Below, piece after piece: positions 54,290 to 62,815 of a stretch of DNA of 64,000 nt. This stretch comes from Oleiphilus sp. GTDB taxonomy: Bacteria > Pseudomonadota > Gammaproteobacteria > Pseudomonadales > Oleiphilaceae. The translations under genes and the position numbers were made by a program. The notes beneath the pieces are model-generated. The model ran no database searches. It had not been told where the DNA came from and saw only the letters and a list, made by a program, of their open reading frames with translations. Each line of letters opens with the position of its first letter. The first letter of the stretch is position 1. The DNA is taken from NCBI GenBank assembly GCA_006212045.1, contig PZPK01000005.1, forward strand, positions 96,088 to 160,087, in the 5' to 3' direction.

Positions 54290-54460
54290 TTACCTGGCCG
54301 CTTCATGCTGGCTTGGCTGTTGCGTGCCGCCACTCAAATAGTTCACGCGCAGCGCTTCTTGCGCCGACATGCCCCAACCACTGTCTTTATTCACTACCAC
54401 TTTTTCTGAGCCCATTCCCTGATGGGATATTTTTTTAGTGCGACTGAATCGATTGCTCAT
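54290..54460 (-). CDS. Small basic protein of 56 residues, unknown
   Basis: A short frame starts at ATG 54460 with GGGGGAA seven bases before it and ends at TAA. The product begins MSNRFSRTKKISHQGMGSEK and contains VVVNKDSGWGMSAQEALRVN and YLSGG. It has no signal peptide or membrane helix. The strong ribosome-binding site, protein-like composition and freedom from overlap support a real gene. It lies between the OmpA gene and the response regulator's promoter, with CTTTACACG/CTTTTACAAG repeats about 80 bases upstream. The function is unknown. Confidence 0.65.
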   Translation of the reverse strand: MSNRFSRTKKISHQGMGSEKVVVNKDSGWGMSAQEALRVNYLSGGTQQPSQHEAAR

Positions 54461-54541
54461 GTCGTATTCCCCCGTTTGTTCTGTAACGCTGGAGACAATA
54501 CTAAGAGATAAATTGCAACAAATCTTTACTTGAGCCCGGAC

Positions 54542-54560
54542 CTTTACACGCTTTTACAAG
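54542..54560. promoter_or_regulatory. Tandem TTTACA repeats, possible response-regulator sites
   Basis: CTTTACACG and CTTTTACAAG lie head to tail with about 10-base spacing, the arrangement bound by OmpR-family dimers. A third copy, CGCTTTTACACATTAGGG (54779-54796), abuts the response-regulator start. This suggests autoregulation and control of the small protein gene. Confidence 0.35.
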
Positions 54561-54804
54561 TGCCTAAACATGTAAAAATCTGCATTCCCGCCTTTCCCGC
54601 CGCAAACCAAAACGGAAAACCTACAAGATAATCTGTTCCTGATCAGGTAATGTAAGCATCTGAATACAGAGCAATTTGCCAGAAAAAACTGCAAGACAAT
54701 CACTGCCTCCTGCATAATCTGATACGATAGTTTCCATTCGTTATCGCGACGGCATTGTGTACTCAGGAACACAGGCAATCGCTTTTACACATTAGGGAAG
54801 AATC

Positions 54805-55488
54805 ATGAAAATTGCGTTTCTCGAGGATAACCCCCAGCAAGCCGAACTGGTGATTCAGTGGCTCGAAGAGGCCGGGTTCTCGGTAAACCACTGCACCGAT
54901 GGACGTTCGTTTCTGAAGGCGTTCAAAAAAGACCTGTTTGATATGGCGATCCTGGACTGGGAACTTCCGGATCAGAGCGGTATCGATATTTTGCGTCAAC
55001 TCAGAGTAGCGCAGAATCAAAGTCTGCCGGTACTGTTTGCGACACAGCGGGATGCCGAACAGGACATTGTGAATGCACTTACCAATGGGGCCGATGACTA
55101 TCTGGTCAAACCATTACGTCGAGCAGAGTTGCTCGCACGTATAGAAGCCGCCCGAAGACGCGCCGGGATCGCACGTGACCAAGATGTCTTTCGCATTGCC
55201 AATATTGAAATAGATGCCAACAAACGCGAGATCCGATTGGATGGCGAACACGTCAAAGTCACCCCAAAAGATTTTGGCATTGCGCTGGAACTGGCCAAGC
55301 ATGAAGGTCAGGTGTTGTCGCGCGAATACCTTCTCAAGAAGGTCTGGGGCGTGGACGCGGACATTAACACCCGCACGGTAGATATGCATGTCAGTCGTGT
55401 GCGTCGCAGTTTAAATATTACCCCGGATATCGGTTACCGTATCACCACGATCTTTCAACACGGGTACCGGCTCGAAAAAATCGCCTAA
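54805..55488 (+). CDS. OmpR/PhoB-family response regulator
   Basis: The 227-residue protein has a receiver domain with Glu7/Asp8, phospho-acceptor Asp51 (DMAILDWELPDQSG), Thr80 and Lys102 (DDYLVKPLRRAELL). A winged-helix DNA-binding domain follows (KVTPKDFGIALELAKHEGQV; NTRTVDMHVSRVRRSLNI). It should be phosphorylated by the CHASE2 kinase encoded two genes on. A 52-base gap separates it from the LysM-FecR gene. Confidence 0.93.
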   Translation: MKIAFLEDNPQQAELVIQWLEEAGFSVNHCTDGRSFLKAFKKDLFDMAILDWELPDQSGIDILRQLRVAQNQSLPVLFATQRDAEQDIVNALTNGADDYLVKPLRRAELLARIEAARRRAGIARDQDVFRIANIEIDANKREIRLDGEHVKVTPKDFGIALELAKHEGQVLSREYLLKKVWGVDADINTRTVDMHVSRVRRSLNITPDIGYRITTIFQHGYRLEKIA

Positions 55489-55540
55489 TAAAAAATGGCC
55501 AGCCACACGCCAGAACTTTCATCGATACAGGTGTTTCAAG

Positions 55541-56977
55541 ATGCTACAACGACCTTTTTTCAGCACCGCCGCTGGAATACTCACAGCCACCCTGCTCTGG
55601 TCCAGCGCTCCAATCGCGCTCGCCGCTGACTGGCTCTATACCTTTCGCGCCGGAGACACTCTGTGGGACGTGTGCAAGCAATACACCCGTCACCGCAATT
55701 GCTGGCAGGAACTCGGCCCATACAACAATATCGCCCTTAATCGACAGATCCCGCCAGGGACGCGTATCAGAATTCCGGCAAAATGGTTGAAGATACCGGC
55801 CGCTTCTGCGGATGTGGCGTTCGTCTCCGGCGAAGTCTGGGTCGCTTCATACGAAGAAGCTCCCAAGCCTGCTGAACCCGGAGTCAAACTTCCAATTGGG
55901 GCGAAGGTGATCACGGCGGAAGGCAGTGCCAGCATTCTGTTTGCGGATGGCAGCACTATTACCCTGGAGCCACACAGCGAGATGGCGCTGGATACCTTAT
56001 CCAATTTTGAACAGCACGGCATGGTCGACAGTACCGTGCGTTTGAATCGCGGCACCATTAAAACGCGCGTTATCGAACGCGATCCGCGTAGCCGGTTTCA
56101 GACCATTACGCCTTCTGCCGTGGCTTCGGTGCGCGGTACCGAGTACCGGGTAAATCTTGAAGAAATAGCGGATTCCGGCGACTCGGAAAAGGCTCAGGCA
56201 ATCACCCGCATCTCGGTCTATCAGGGTTTGGTTGATGTGGGTGCCGAACAGGAAATCTACCCGGTTCCTGCGGAATTCGGCATACTTGCCAAACAGGGTG
56301 AAACGCTGGCACCACCGGTAAAACTGTTGCCAGCGCCTGAATTTATCCCCTTTGAGCGTCAGCAATACCGACTTTTCAAACCCGACGGGAGCCTGGCCAA
56401 GCCGGTCACACTGTCCTGGAAAGCCCTTCCCAATGCCAGATCCTATCAGCTGAATGTTTTCGCATTACCGGAGGACAAATCCGCTTCTGAGCAGCTGTTA
56501 AAAGTCCAGCTGGTAAGCACCACAAAATCGACGCTCACCGACCTGAGTGATCGCTGCTATCTTTTGGTATTGCGGGCAGTCGACACGCTTGGTTTGCATG
56601 GCCTTGCCAGCAAAGAACAGCTGTGTCTGAAACCGCAACTACCCGCGCCAGTCTTCAGCCCGGAGGAAACCAGCATTCAGGGCGGACAACAACTGGCCCT
56701 GCAGTGGTCGGCCATCGACGGAGCAGAATCTTATGCCCTTGAAGTGGCCGAACAGGAAGACTTCACACACGTGCTTGAGAAAATCCACACCAGCGAAACC
56801 GCTATGATGCTGAGGTATGAAGAACCGGTTTTCGTCCGCATTCGCGCGCTCGGCGCAGAGGGAGCAGATTCGGAATACAGCCAAACGCTAAGTTGGCAAC
56901 CGGATGCGCCTGAACAATCCTACTGGGATTTCCTCTACCCCATCGGACTGTATCTCATTGGCCTCATTCTCATTTAA
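55541..56977 (+). CDS. LysM-FecR periplasmic protein with C-terminal membrane helix
   Basis: The 478-residue protein has a signal peptide (LWSSAPIALAAD). A LysM domain spans about 31-80 (YTFRAGDTLWDVCKQYTRHR) and a FecR domain about 90-225 (ASILFADGSTITLEPHSEMA; TITPSAVASVRGTEYRVN). Fibronectin-like segments follow, then a hydrophobic end (FLYPIGLYLIGLILI) that can anchor it in the inner membrane. LysM binds peptidoglycan; FecR domains often sense and relay envelope signals. It overlaps the kinase gene by 74 bases and is probably its sensory partner. Confidence 0.88.
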   Translation: MLQRPFFSTAAGILTATLLWSSAPIALAADWLYTFRAGDTLWDVCKQYTRHRNCWQELGPYNNIALNRQIPPGTRIRIPAKWLKIPAASADVAFVSGEVWVASYEEAPKPAEPGVKLPIGAKVITAEGSASILFADGSTITLEPHSEMALDTLSNFEQHGMVDSTVRLNRGTIKTRVIERDPRSRFQTITPSAVASVRGTEYRVNLEEIADSGDSEKAQAITRISVYQGLVDVGAEQEIYPVPAEFGILAKQGETLAPPVKLLPAPEFIPFERQQYRLFKPDGSLAKPVTLSWKALPNARSYQLNVFALPEDKSASEQLLKVQLVSTTKSTLTDLSDRCYLLVLRAVDTLGLHGLASKEQLCLKPQLPAPVFSPEETSIQGGQQLALQWSAIDGAESYALEVAEQEDFTHVLEKIHTSETAMMLRYEEPVFVRIRALGAEGADSEYSQTLSWQPDAPEQSYWDFLYPIGLYLIGLILI

Positions 56978-59519
56978 ACGCGCGAGTATTGCGAGCCATC
57001 AGCAATTCCTGCTGTACGGGCTCGCACTCGCCATCAGCCTGCTGAGCGCCCTACTTTCCTATCAAGGCTGGCCGGAAAACCTGAATTGGCTGCACTTCGA
57101 CCAAACACAGCGCTTTAGCCATTTACCGGAAAGTGATGACCTGGTGATTATCGAAATCGATGATAAAAGCCTGAATGAACTGGGCCGCTGGCCATGGCCC
57201 AGAGACCGGCATGCGGCTCTGCTGGACATCCTGACGCCGGCAAGCCCCCGAACCATTGTCTTTGATATTCTTTTCCCGAATGCCGATACGACCAAAGACG
57301 ATTCGGACGCCAGATTTGCCTCTGCTATTGCCAATAGCGGCAGGGTGATTCTGCCGCTGTATTTTGAGGCCCTGGGCCCTCAAGGCGTGATTGTCGAGAG
57401 CCCACCTTTCCAGCCCTTTTATGCTTCCGCCGCGGCCATCGGGCATATCCATTATGAAAGTAGCCGGGATGGGGTGGTGCGTGGCGTTGCGCTGCAGCAG
57501 GGCATCAATTCACCGCACTGGCCACACTTGGCATTAGCGATTCTACAACACACTCACCCGGAACAGCGTGCACCGATTCCCGATAAAAGCGCGCCACGAG
57601 AGCCCCATGGCAATCCGGCGATACACATCACCAAAGACTTTTACAATCTGCTACCAATGCCTTCTCCGCAGCAGGGCATCCGGCATTTTTCGTACAGCGA
57701 CGTGCTCGCAGGAAAAGTTGATCGCACAATCCTGAAAGACAGGTTCATTTTTATCGGCGCCACCGCAACCGGTTTGGGTGACATTCTGGTGACACCGGCG
57801 GGGGCCATGCACGGGGTCGAACTCAATGCCTGGACCTTCCACGCGCTCAGACATGATCAGATGATTCAGACGCTGATACCAATCAACATCGCAATCATCA
57901 CATTTCTTGTGGTCCTTATTCTGGTTCTGGGTGTGGGCCGCTTATCTCCTCTGCTGTTTCTGACATTTTCGACGATCGCCATCACCGCTGTTGTGATCAT
58001 TTCATCAATGTTCATGCTGCATCTGAAACTATGGTTCCCTCCCTCGGGGACCATATTTGGCATCGCAGTGTTTTTCCCCTTATGGAGCTGGCTGCGCGCG
58101 GAGAGCATGCTCAACTACCTCCAACAGGAAATCATACAGATTCAGCCAAACGCGACTGAGCATAAAAAAGCGCCGAGCCAAAAACAGGAAGTGATCAATT
58201 ACCTCGCTACGCTTGGACTGATCGATAAGCAGTCTTTGCACGCAACACCCGCAGGCCGCAAAGTATTGCAAACGCTGATTCCGCCATCACATCACTCAGG
58301 TGAACCTGAAGATTTCTGGCAAACGCAACTGACACGATATGAGCATACTCGCCCTGCCCTGCCAAAAAAGTACGGACGCGGAGACCTGATCACGCGCACG
58401 TTGGCGCAACTCACGGCCATTCGTGAACAGGATGCAAAAAGTCGACGCCTGATCGAACAAAGCCTTTCGGGCATGCAAGATGCGATTTGCATTGCCGATC
58501 TGTGTGGTCAGATCACGTATACCAACCGACATTTCAAGCAATGGTTTCTCGATCCAGAGAAGCCCGACGAAACACCCGCACTGCTGGTGTTACTGGAGCA
58601 ACTCAAACAAAAATCCGGAAAAAGCTGGACTCAGGCCTTGCTAGAGCTATACACCAAAGGCGAAACCTTTTATGCCGAAGCCGAGTACAGACAGGCGCCA
58701 GCGGCCTTGGGCAGGGCAAAGGCGCAATATCTTTGTCAGATCAGTCTGGTCAAAACCAACGAAAACTACCGTGACACCCTGATCGTTGCCTTTACTGACA
58801 TCACGCAGCTTAAGAATGCAGAAAACGCCCGCTCCGAGGCCTTGAGCTTCCTGTCTCATGACTTGCGCTCTCCGATGGTGTCTGTACTGGCTATCCTTGA
58901 ACTCTACCGGGACAAGGGCACAACGATCACACCAACAGACCAGCAGAACATCGCCTCTCTGGTCAGAAAAAACCTCGACTATGCAGAAGCATTTTTGCAG
59001 TTAAGTAAGGCCGAGACACTACCTGAAACGCAGATGACTCCTTGCGATTTACACGCGGTGCTTGATTCGGCCCAAGTACATGCGCAGGCGCTCGCGACGC
59101 CCAAATCCATCGCAGTCAGGACCGAACGCTGCCGCGAGGAAACCTGGGCGCTTGGTGATATGGATCTGCTCGAACGCGCCGTGAATAATCTGGTATCAAA
59201 CGCAGTCAAGTTCAGCCCGGACAATACGGAAATCTGCTTATCATTGAAGCAAAGCAACGGGCATTTGGTGATTGCGGTGAGCGATCAAGGGCCAGGCATA
59301 CCAGAACAGGAACAACCAGAGCTGTTCACGAAGTTCACCCGCCAGCACGGCTGTCACAGTCATGGCATCGGCCTGGGATTGAACTTTGTTGCTACTGTGG
59401 TCAACAAGCACAAAGGGGATATCACGGTACAAAGCACCCCCGGAAAAGGCAGCACCTTTTCAATAAGCCTTCCCGCACTGAGCGAACAGGAACAGCAGAG
59501 CCTTTTCTCCGATGACTAG
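56904..59519 (+). CDS. CHASE2-domain sensor histidine kinase
   Basis: The 871-residue protein has a first helix at about 36-52 and a CHASE2 extracellular domain at about 60-320 (LVIIEIDDKSLNELGRWPWP; FIFIGATATGLGDILVTPAG). Three membrane helices (about 325-395), a linker and a PAS-like domain (about 513-640) follow. The HisKA domain has His652 (SFLSHDLRSPMVS). The ATPase domain has N-box NNLVSNAVKFSP, G1 DQGPGIPE and G2 HGIGLGLNF. It phosphorylates the response regulator at 54805-55488. The start is uncertain: the ATG at 56904 overlaps the FecR gene by 74 bases, and a TTG near 56961 would also keep the first helix. Confidence 0.9.
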   Translation: MRLNNPTGISSTPSDCISLASFSFKRASIASHQQFLLYGLALAISLLSALLSYQGWPENLNWLHFDQTQRFSHLPESDDLVIIEIDDKSLNELGRWPWPRDRHAALLDILTPASPRTIVFDILFPNADTTKDDSDARFASAIANSGRVILPLYFEALGPQGVIVESPPFQPFYASAAAIGHIHYESSRDGVVRGVALQQGINSPHWPHLALAILQHTHPEQRAPIPDKSAPREPHGNPAIHITKDFYNLLPMPSPQQGIRHFSYSDVLAGKVDRTILKDRFIFIGATATGLGDILVTPAGAMHGVELNAWTFHALRHDQMIQTLIPINIAIITFLVVLILVLGVGRLSPLLFLTFSTIAITAVVIISSMFMLHLKLWFPPSGTIFGIAVFFPLWSWLRAESMLNYLQQEIIQIQPNATEHKKAPSQKQEVINYLATLGLIDKQSLHATPAGRKVLQTLIPPSHHSGEPEDFWQTQLTRYEHTRPALPKKYGRGDLITRTLAQLTAIREQDAKSRRLIEQSLSGMQDAICIADLCGQITYTNRHFKQWFLDPEKPDETPALLVLLEQLKQKSGKSWTQALLELYTKGETFYAEAEYRQAPAALGRAKAQYLCQISLVKTNENYRDTLIVAFTDITQLKNAENARSEALSFLSHDLRSPMVSVLAILELYRDKGTTITPTDQQNIASLVRKNLDYAEAFLQLSKAETLPETQMTPCDLHAVLDSAQVHAQALATPKSIAVRTERCREETWALGDMDLLERAVNNLVSNAVKFSPDNTEICLSLKQSNGHLVIAVSDQGPGIPEQEQPELFTKFTRQHGCHSHGIGLGLNFVATVVNKHKGDITVQSTPGKGSTFSISLPALSEQEQQSLFSDD

Positions 59520-59563
59520 GCTGGTTTAAAGCCATCAATAAATCATCGCCTGGTCGAGAATGG

Positions 59564-59740
59564 ATGTACCGGAGATTTGATTTTACTGATGCTCAAGAAA
59601 TTTGGCAGGACCTTGACTTTATTGAGGTTGAGGCAAAAACGGAGGAGCCACGCTCCCTAGTGATAGGCAAAATAGGTAGCAAGCACTGGTCCACTATCAT
59701 CACCTACCGTTCGGAGAATATAAGAATCTTGTCTGTTTGA
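59564..59740 (+). pseudogene. BrnT-family toxin remnant with internal stop
   Basis: The frame encodes FDFTDAQEIWQDLDFIEVEA, then LVIGKIGSKHWSTIITYRSE and NIRILSV before a TGA. This is the body of BrnT ribonuclease toxins, whose usual end is ISVRRAR. Here the TGA stands where an Arg codon (CGA) is expected, and reading through it gives RARDAEFVLHH before the next stop at 59776. The N-terminus is also replaced, and no BrnA antitoxin follows. It is therefore a broken toxin gene, lying between the kinase and SDR genes. Confidence 0.7.
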
Positions 59741-59764
59741 CGAGCTCGTGATGCGGAGTTTGTT

Positions 59765-60592
59765 TTACATCACTAAATCACCATAAAACCTTTCAACGAT
59801 ACTATTTAAAGCTTCCATTAAAGAAGAACACTTATCGCGATCTAGTGCTTTTGGATGCGGTGAAGCAAGCTGCCCTGAATCATTGTCAAAATACTTGCCC
59901 GAAGCATCGGCAAACTCTTGTGATAGCGCAGTTCTGATTAAACACTCTGCGCCCACACTCAAATCATTACCCGCTACACCAAAGCCTTCTTGCACCATTT
60001 TACTGGCCAGCATTGAGCCCGGATTGACGGCTATCATCACTTGCCTGAGCGCGAGCGATTGAGCCAACTCCTGTGACCAGATAGTGAGAGCGAGTTTACT
60101 TTGCGCATAGGCCTGAAATGCCTGGTCTAGCGCTTGATGCCCCTGCATCGCATCCAGATTGATCGGCGCTTGTGCTGCCGAGGAGAGGTTAACAACTCGC
60201 CCATGATCAGCCAGCAGAGGCAGCAAAGTGCGAGTAATAATATAGGGTGCAAAGGTGTTGACGACAAAACGAATGTCCAGGCCGTCTTGCGTGATAGGCT
60301 CGGGTGTTTTGAAAACACCCGCATTGTTGATGATCACGTCTAAGGACTCGTGTGCGTGAGCCATCGACTGCAACATTGCCCTGATTTCGCTGAACCGGGA
60401 CAGATCGGCACGATAGCTTTCTATTTTCGCCTTAGGGCAACTGGCTTTCAGTGTATCTATCGCATCAGCTAATTTACGTTCACTGCGACCATGTATTAAC
60501 AGATGGTGCCCCTGGTTCGCCAATCGCTTGGCTGTTTCCAGGCCAATGCCATCTGTCGCACCGGTAAGTAGTATTTTTTTTATTATGCGCAT
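59765..60592 (-). CDS. Short-chain dehydrogenase/reductase
   Basis: The 275-residue Rossmann-fold enzyme has the NAD(P) motif TGATDGIG (about 10-17), IINNAGVF, VNLSSAAQAP and the catalytic YAQSK. It resembles retinol-dehydrogenase-like SDRs (SDR family with NAGVFK and HGRVVNLSS). The substrate is unknown. It is divergent from a LysR remnant, the remains of a common LysR-SDR pairing. A complete LysR gene is found 1.1 kb away. Confidence 0.88.
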   Translation of the reverse strand: MRIIKKILLTGATDGIGLETAKRLANQGHHLLIHGRSERKLADAIDTLKASCPKAKIESYRADLSRFSEIRAMLQSMAHAHESLDVIINNAGVFKTPEPITQDGLDIRFVVNTFAPYIITRTLLPLLADHGRVVNLSSAAQAPINLDAMQGHQALDQAFQAYAQSKLALTIWSQELAQSLALRQVMIAVNPGSMLASKMVQEGFGVAGNDLSVGAECLIRTALSQEFADASGKYFDNDSGQLASPHPKALDRDKCSSLMEALNSIVERFYGDLVM

Positions 60593-60678
60593 TCCTGTTT
60601 CGCGTTATCTTTATCCGAATAGTGATCACTGCGGTGTGAAGAAAACCGCGGCAATAGTTCCTCCGCGAGCATATGTAA

Positions 60679-60873
60679 GGTCTCTTACACTGGCGGTTGG
60701 TTAAAATACTGCGCGACTTTCCTCTTGTCTCCAATACGGCAATCTGGGCGGTATACCCCAGCTCCCGACAACTGGCCCCAAAGGTAAGAGCATTTATTGA
60801 TTACTTCTCCGAGTATTTTGGTGAGACGCCTTATTGGGATAAAGAGATTAATCAGCTTGCGTTTGACTTATAA
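60679..60873 (+). pseudogene. C-terminal remnant of a LysR-family regulator
   Basis: The frame encodes WAVYPSSRQLAPKVRAFIDY and ends YWDKEINQLAFDL. This is the conserved end of LysR effector-binding domains (PS.R.L.PKVRAFIDF). An in-frame TAA lies just before the preserved part and the DNA-binding domain is missing. It lies upstream of, and divergent from, the SDR gene, which it probably once regulated. Its stop codon lies inside a long inverted repeat. Confidence 0.75.
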
Positions 60874-60918
60874 CCGTTAAATGGACGGAACAACAGGATC
60901 CGTCCATTTAACGGTTAT
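60870..60918. repeat. Perfect 20-bp inverted repeat
   Basis: ATAACCGTTAAATGGACGGA (60870-60889) is perfectly complementary to 60899-60918 across a nine-base loop. The left arm contains the stop of the LysR remnant, and the right arm contains the stop of parE on the other strand. It probably acts as a bidirectional transcription stop or mRNA-protecting hairpin; no T run follows. Confidence 0.85.
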
Positions 60919-61223
60919 GGGTTCAGGAGCTGTTTCTTAACATCCATGCGCTTGTGTAGAATGCGCACAATTTCGATGCCGTCGTTAGATGTGCTTCGGT
61001 AAAAAATAATATGGCTTCCACTCGGAAACTTTCGGTAGCCAACCTTTATATAATCACACGCTGCACCAGCTTCGCTGTTTTCTGCAAGCATGTGAAAAGC
61101 CATATCATATTGTTTCAGGTAAATGCCACGTTGCTCTTTACCCCACTTTTGTTGGGTGTATCTCGCAATTGATTTCAAGTCGGCTTTGGCTTTCCCGGTT
61201 AAGGTAAACTGTCTATCAACCAA
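60915..61223 (-). CDS. parE: ParE-family toxin
   Basis: The 102-residue protein shows the RelE/ParE fold pattern: LTGKAKADLKSIARYTQQKW, GYRKFPSGSHIIFYRSTS and IEIVRILHKRMDVKKQL. The R..P.G.H.IFY and RILH..MD motifs place it with ParE rather than RelE. ParE toxins inhibit DNA gyrase. The gene overlaps parD by eight bases, as expected for a type II toxin-antitoxin operon. Confidence 0.88.
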   Translation of the reverse strand: MVDRQFTLTGKAKADLKSIARYTQQKWGKEQRGIYLKQYDMAFHMLAENSEAGAACDYIKVGYRKFPSGSHIIFYRSTSNDGIEIVRILHKRMDVKKQLLNP

Positions 61224-61455
61224 GCTCGTCGTCCAGTTCTTGCATTAAGCCATCGTAGCTATAGTCGGCCGTTCCGCTCTTCTCACCTTCATCTAATAGG
61301 TGACGCAAGGTAGCAAGTTTATGTTCATTGTCTTCAAGCAAGCGCAAGCCTGCCCTAACAACTTCACTCACCGAGGCATAACGACCATTATCAATTTGTT
61401 GCGCGATAAAGCCATCAAAGTGGTCGCCTAGAGTTATACTGGTATTCTTAGACAT
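61216..61455 (-). CDS. parD: ParD-family antitoxin
   Basis: The ATG at 61455, with GAGG about eight bases upstream, gives an 79-residue protein starting SKNTSITLGDHFDGFIAQQI, then SVSEVVRAGLRLLEDNE. This is the ribbon-helix-helix DNA-binding part of ParD, followed by an acidic toxin-binding tail (SYDGLMQELDDELG). It neutralises ParE and represses its own promoter, probably at the inverted repeat 61471-61497. Confidence 0.88.
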   Translation of the reverse strand: MSKNTSITLGDHFDGFIAQQIDNGRYASVSEVVRAGLRLLEDNEHKLATLRHLLDEGEKSGTADYSYDGLMQELDDELG

Positions 61456-61470
61456 TTGGGAAACCTCTAT

Positions 61471-61497
61471 GTACCATTTAATACCTAATAATGGTAC
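61471..61497. promoter_or_regulatory. Inverted repeat at the parDE promoter
   Basis: GTACCATT (61471-61478) and AATGGTAC (61490-61497) are perfect inverted repeats with an 11-base AT-rich spacer, 16 bases upstream of the parD ATG. This is the usual place for a ParD operator. Confidence 0.6.
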
Positions 61498-61717
61498 AGC
61501 ACCCATAGCAAGTTTATCAAACATCGTCGCAGCCAAAAGACCACTGCAACTGGACGTACATAACGACGTGCGCAGTTAATAAAAACGTTCATTCTAGATG
61601 TCTGCTTCGAGAAATGAATCAATGTGAATCAATCAATGACTTTGACCCCTTTGATTCTCTGTTAATTAAGCACCTACAAAGCTCGCACCAAACTTTTGAG
61701 ATGAAACTGAATAGCGT

Positions 61718-62599
61718 ATGAATACTTATGACGTGTTTGTTGAAGTTGTAAAACAGAAAAGTTTTTCTGCCGCCGCTAAAAAGTTGCATCGATCCCCTTC
61801 TGCAATCAGCAAACAAATAGGTCTTCTGGAAGAAAAACTAAATGTAAAGCTGGTCGACCGCACGACCCGCTCATTGGCAGTGACTGAAGCCGGACAAACC
61901 TACTATGAGCGCTGCCTCGACATATCTGCTCGTATCCAAGAGGCGGAAGCGGAACTTCGAGACTTATCTGATGAACCACGTGGCACCGTAAATATTACAT
62001 GGCCTCCAATGATTTCCTTCTCAAAGGCGACCAGGGTTCTCAGTGACCTCACCTTTAAATACCCAAAGATCCACGTCAATTTAAGTGTAGATTCAAGCAT
62101 CCTGAACCTTACAGAAGAGAATATCGATATTGCGTTTCGAACTGGCGTTTTGCCTGATTCGCAAATGATATCGACCATGCTTTTCTCGATGCAGCCGATT
62201 TTTTGTGCGACTCCCGAAGCGATATCCCACTTCGGTTTCCCTGAAACCATCGATGACCTGGCCAAGTTCCCATTGATTACTCAGAATAATATCGAAATAC
62301 AAAAAAAAGCGCGGGCGTTAAACCCAGATCTTAAAGACCTCGTTACCCTTGAGCACCATACCACCAATGATCTGGTCACAAATTTGGAGCTTATGAAGCA
62401 AGGGATGGGAACCACTGTGGTGTTCAAACACATGATAGAAAAAGAACTGGAGCAAGGCAGTTTGGTTAGAGTCATACCCAATATTGATATCCCCGCCGTA
62501 CCGGTGCACCTCTTGTACCAAAATCTTGACTATATGCCCAAAAAGATTCGTTACTTTATAGACGCGTTCAAAGCCGCCTTCAACGCAGAAGCACTTTAA
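61718..62599 (+). CDS. LysR-family transcriptional regulator
   Basis: The 293-residue protein has an N-terminal winged helix (FVEVVKQKSFSAAAKKLHRS; LEEKLNVKLVDRTTRSLAVT) and an effector-binding domain (about 90-290). It resembles the CrgA/DsdC-type group. The target is not shown. Just upstream, near 61612-61640, are overlapping GAATCAAT repeats that could be its own site. The next gene on the same strand, at 62816, is 216 bases on and may be controlled by it. Confidence 0.92.
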   Translation: MNTYDVFVEVVKQKSFSAAAKKLHRSPSAISKQIGLLEEKLNVKLVDRTTRSLAVTEAGQTYYERCLDISARIQEAEAELRDLSDEPRGTVNITWPPMISFSKATRVLSDLTFKYPKIHVNLSVDSSILNLTEENIDIAFRTGVLPDSQMISTMLFSMQPIFCATPEAISHFGFPETIDDLAKFPLITQNNIEIQKKARALNPDLKDLVTLEHHTTNDLVTNLELMKQGMGTTVVFKHMIEKELEQGSLVRVIPNIDIPAVPVHLLYQNLDYMPKKIRYFIDAFKAAFNAEAL

Positions 62600-62638
62600 G
62601 TCGCAGGAATCTTAACCTGGTGCCATTCGGCTCAGATC

Positions 62639-62815
62639 CTATCGAACCCACATTCGTGCTGTTTTTTCACAATACCTGTTCTTTTTATTCGTTTTATTCA
62701 AAAGATACTGCAAACCATACTTTACCCGAACGCGCTGTCGCTCCATTTCAGGCCAATAAACGTCGGAGAATCGCAGCGCATCACTAAGCCAATCACAGCC
62801 AATTGAGTCAGTAGT
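62639..62815 (-). pseudogene. Unassigned minus-strand reading-frame remnant
   Basis: The minus strand of this intergenic gap reads open to a TAG at 62639. It has protein-like content: DVYWPEMERQRVRVKYGLQY, LLNKTNKKNRYCEKTARMWV. The amino-acid pattern looks selected rather than random, but I cannot name the family. The frame continues rightwards only as the shadow of the gene at 62816, so the conserved part may be a gene end left by a rearrangement. Confidence 0.3.

Noticed and set aside
52127..59519. Proteobacterial dedicated sortase (Pds) cluster, because OmpA, response regulator and kinase genes are close together
   Set aside because: No sortase or GlyGly-CTERM gene is present, and the kinase has a CHASE2 domain with a LysM-FecR partner.
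60870..60918. Integron attC site around the ParDE module
   Set aside because: GTTAAAT and ATTTAAC occur in the wrong order for attC core sites, and the arms are perfectly complementary without the usual unpaired bases.
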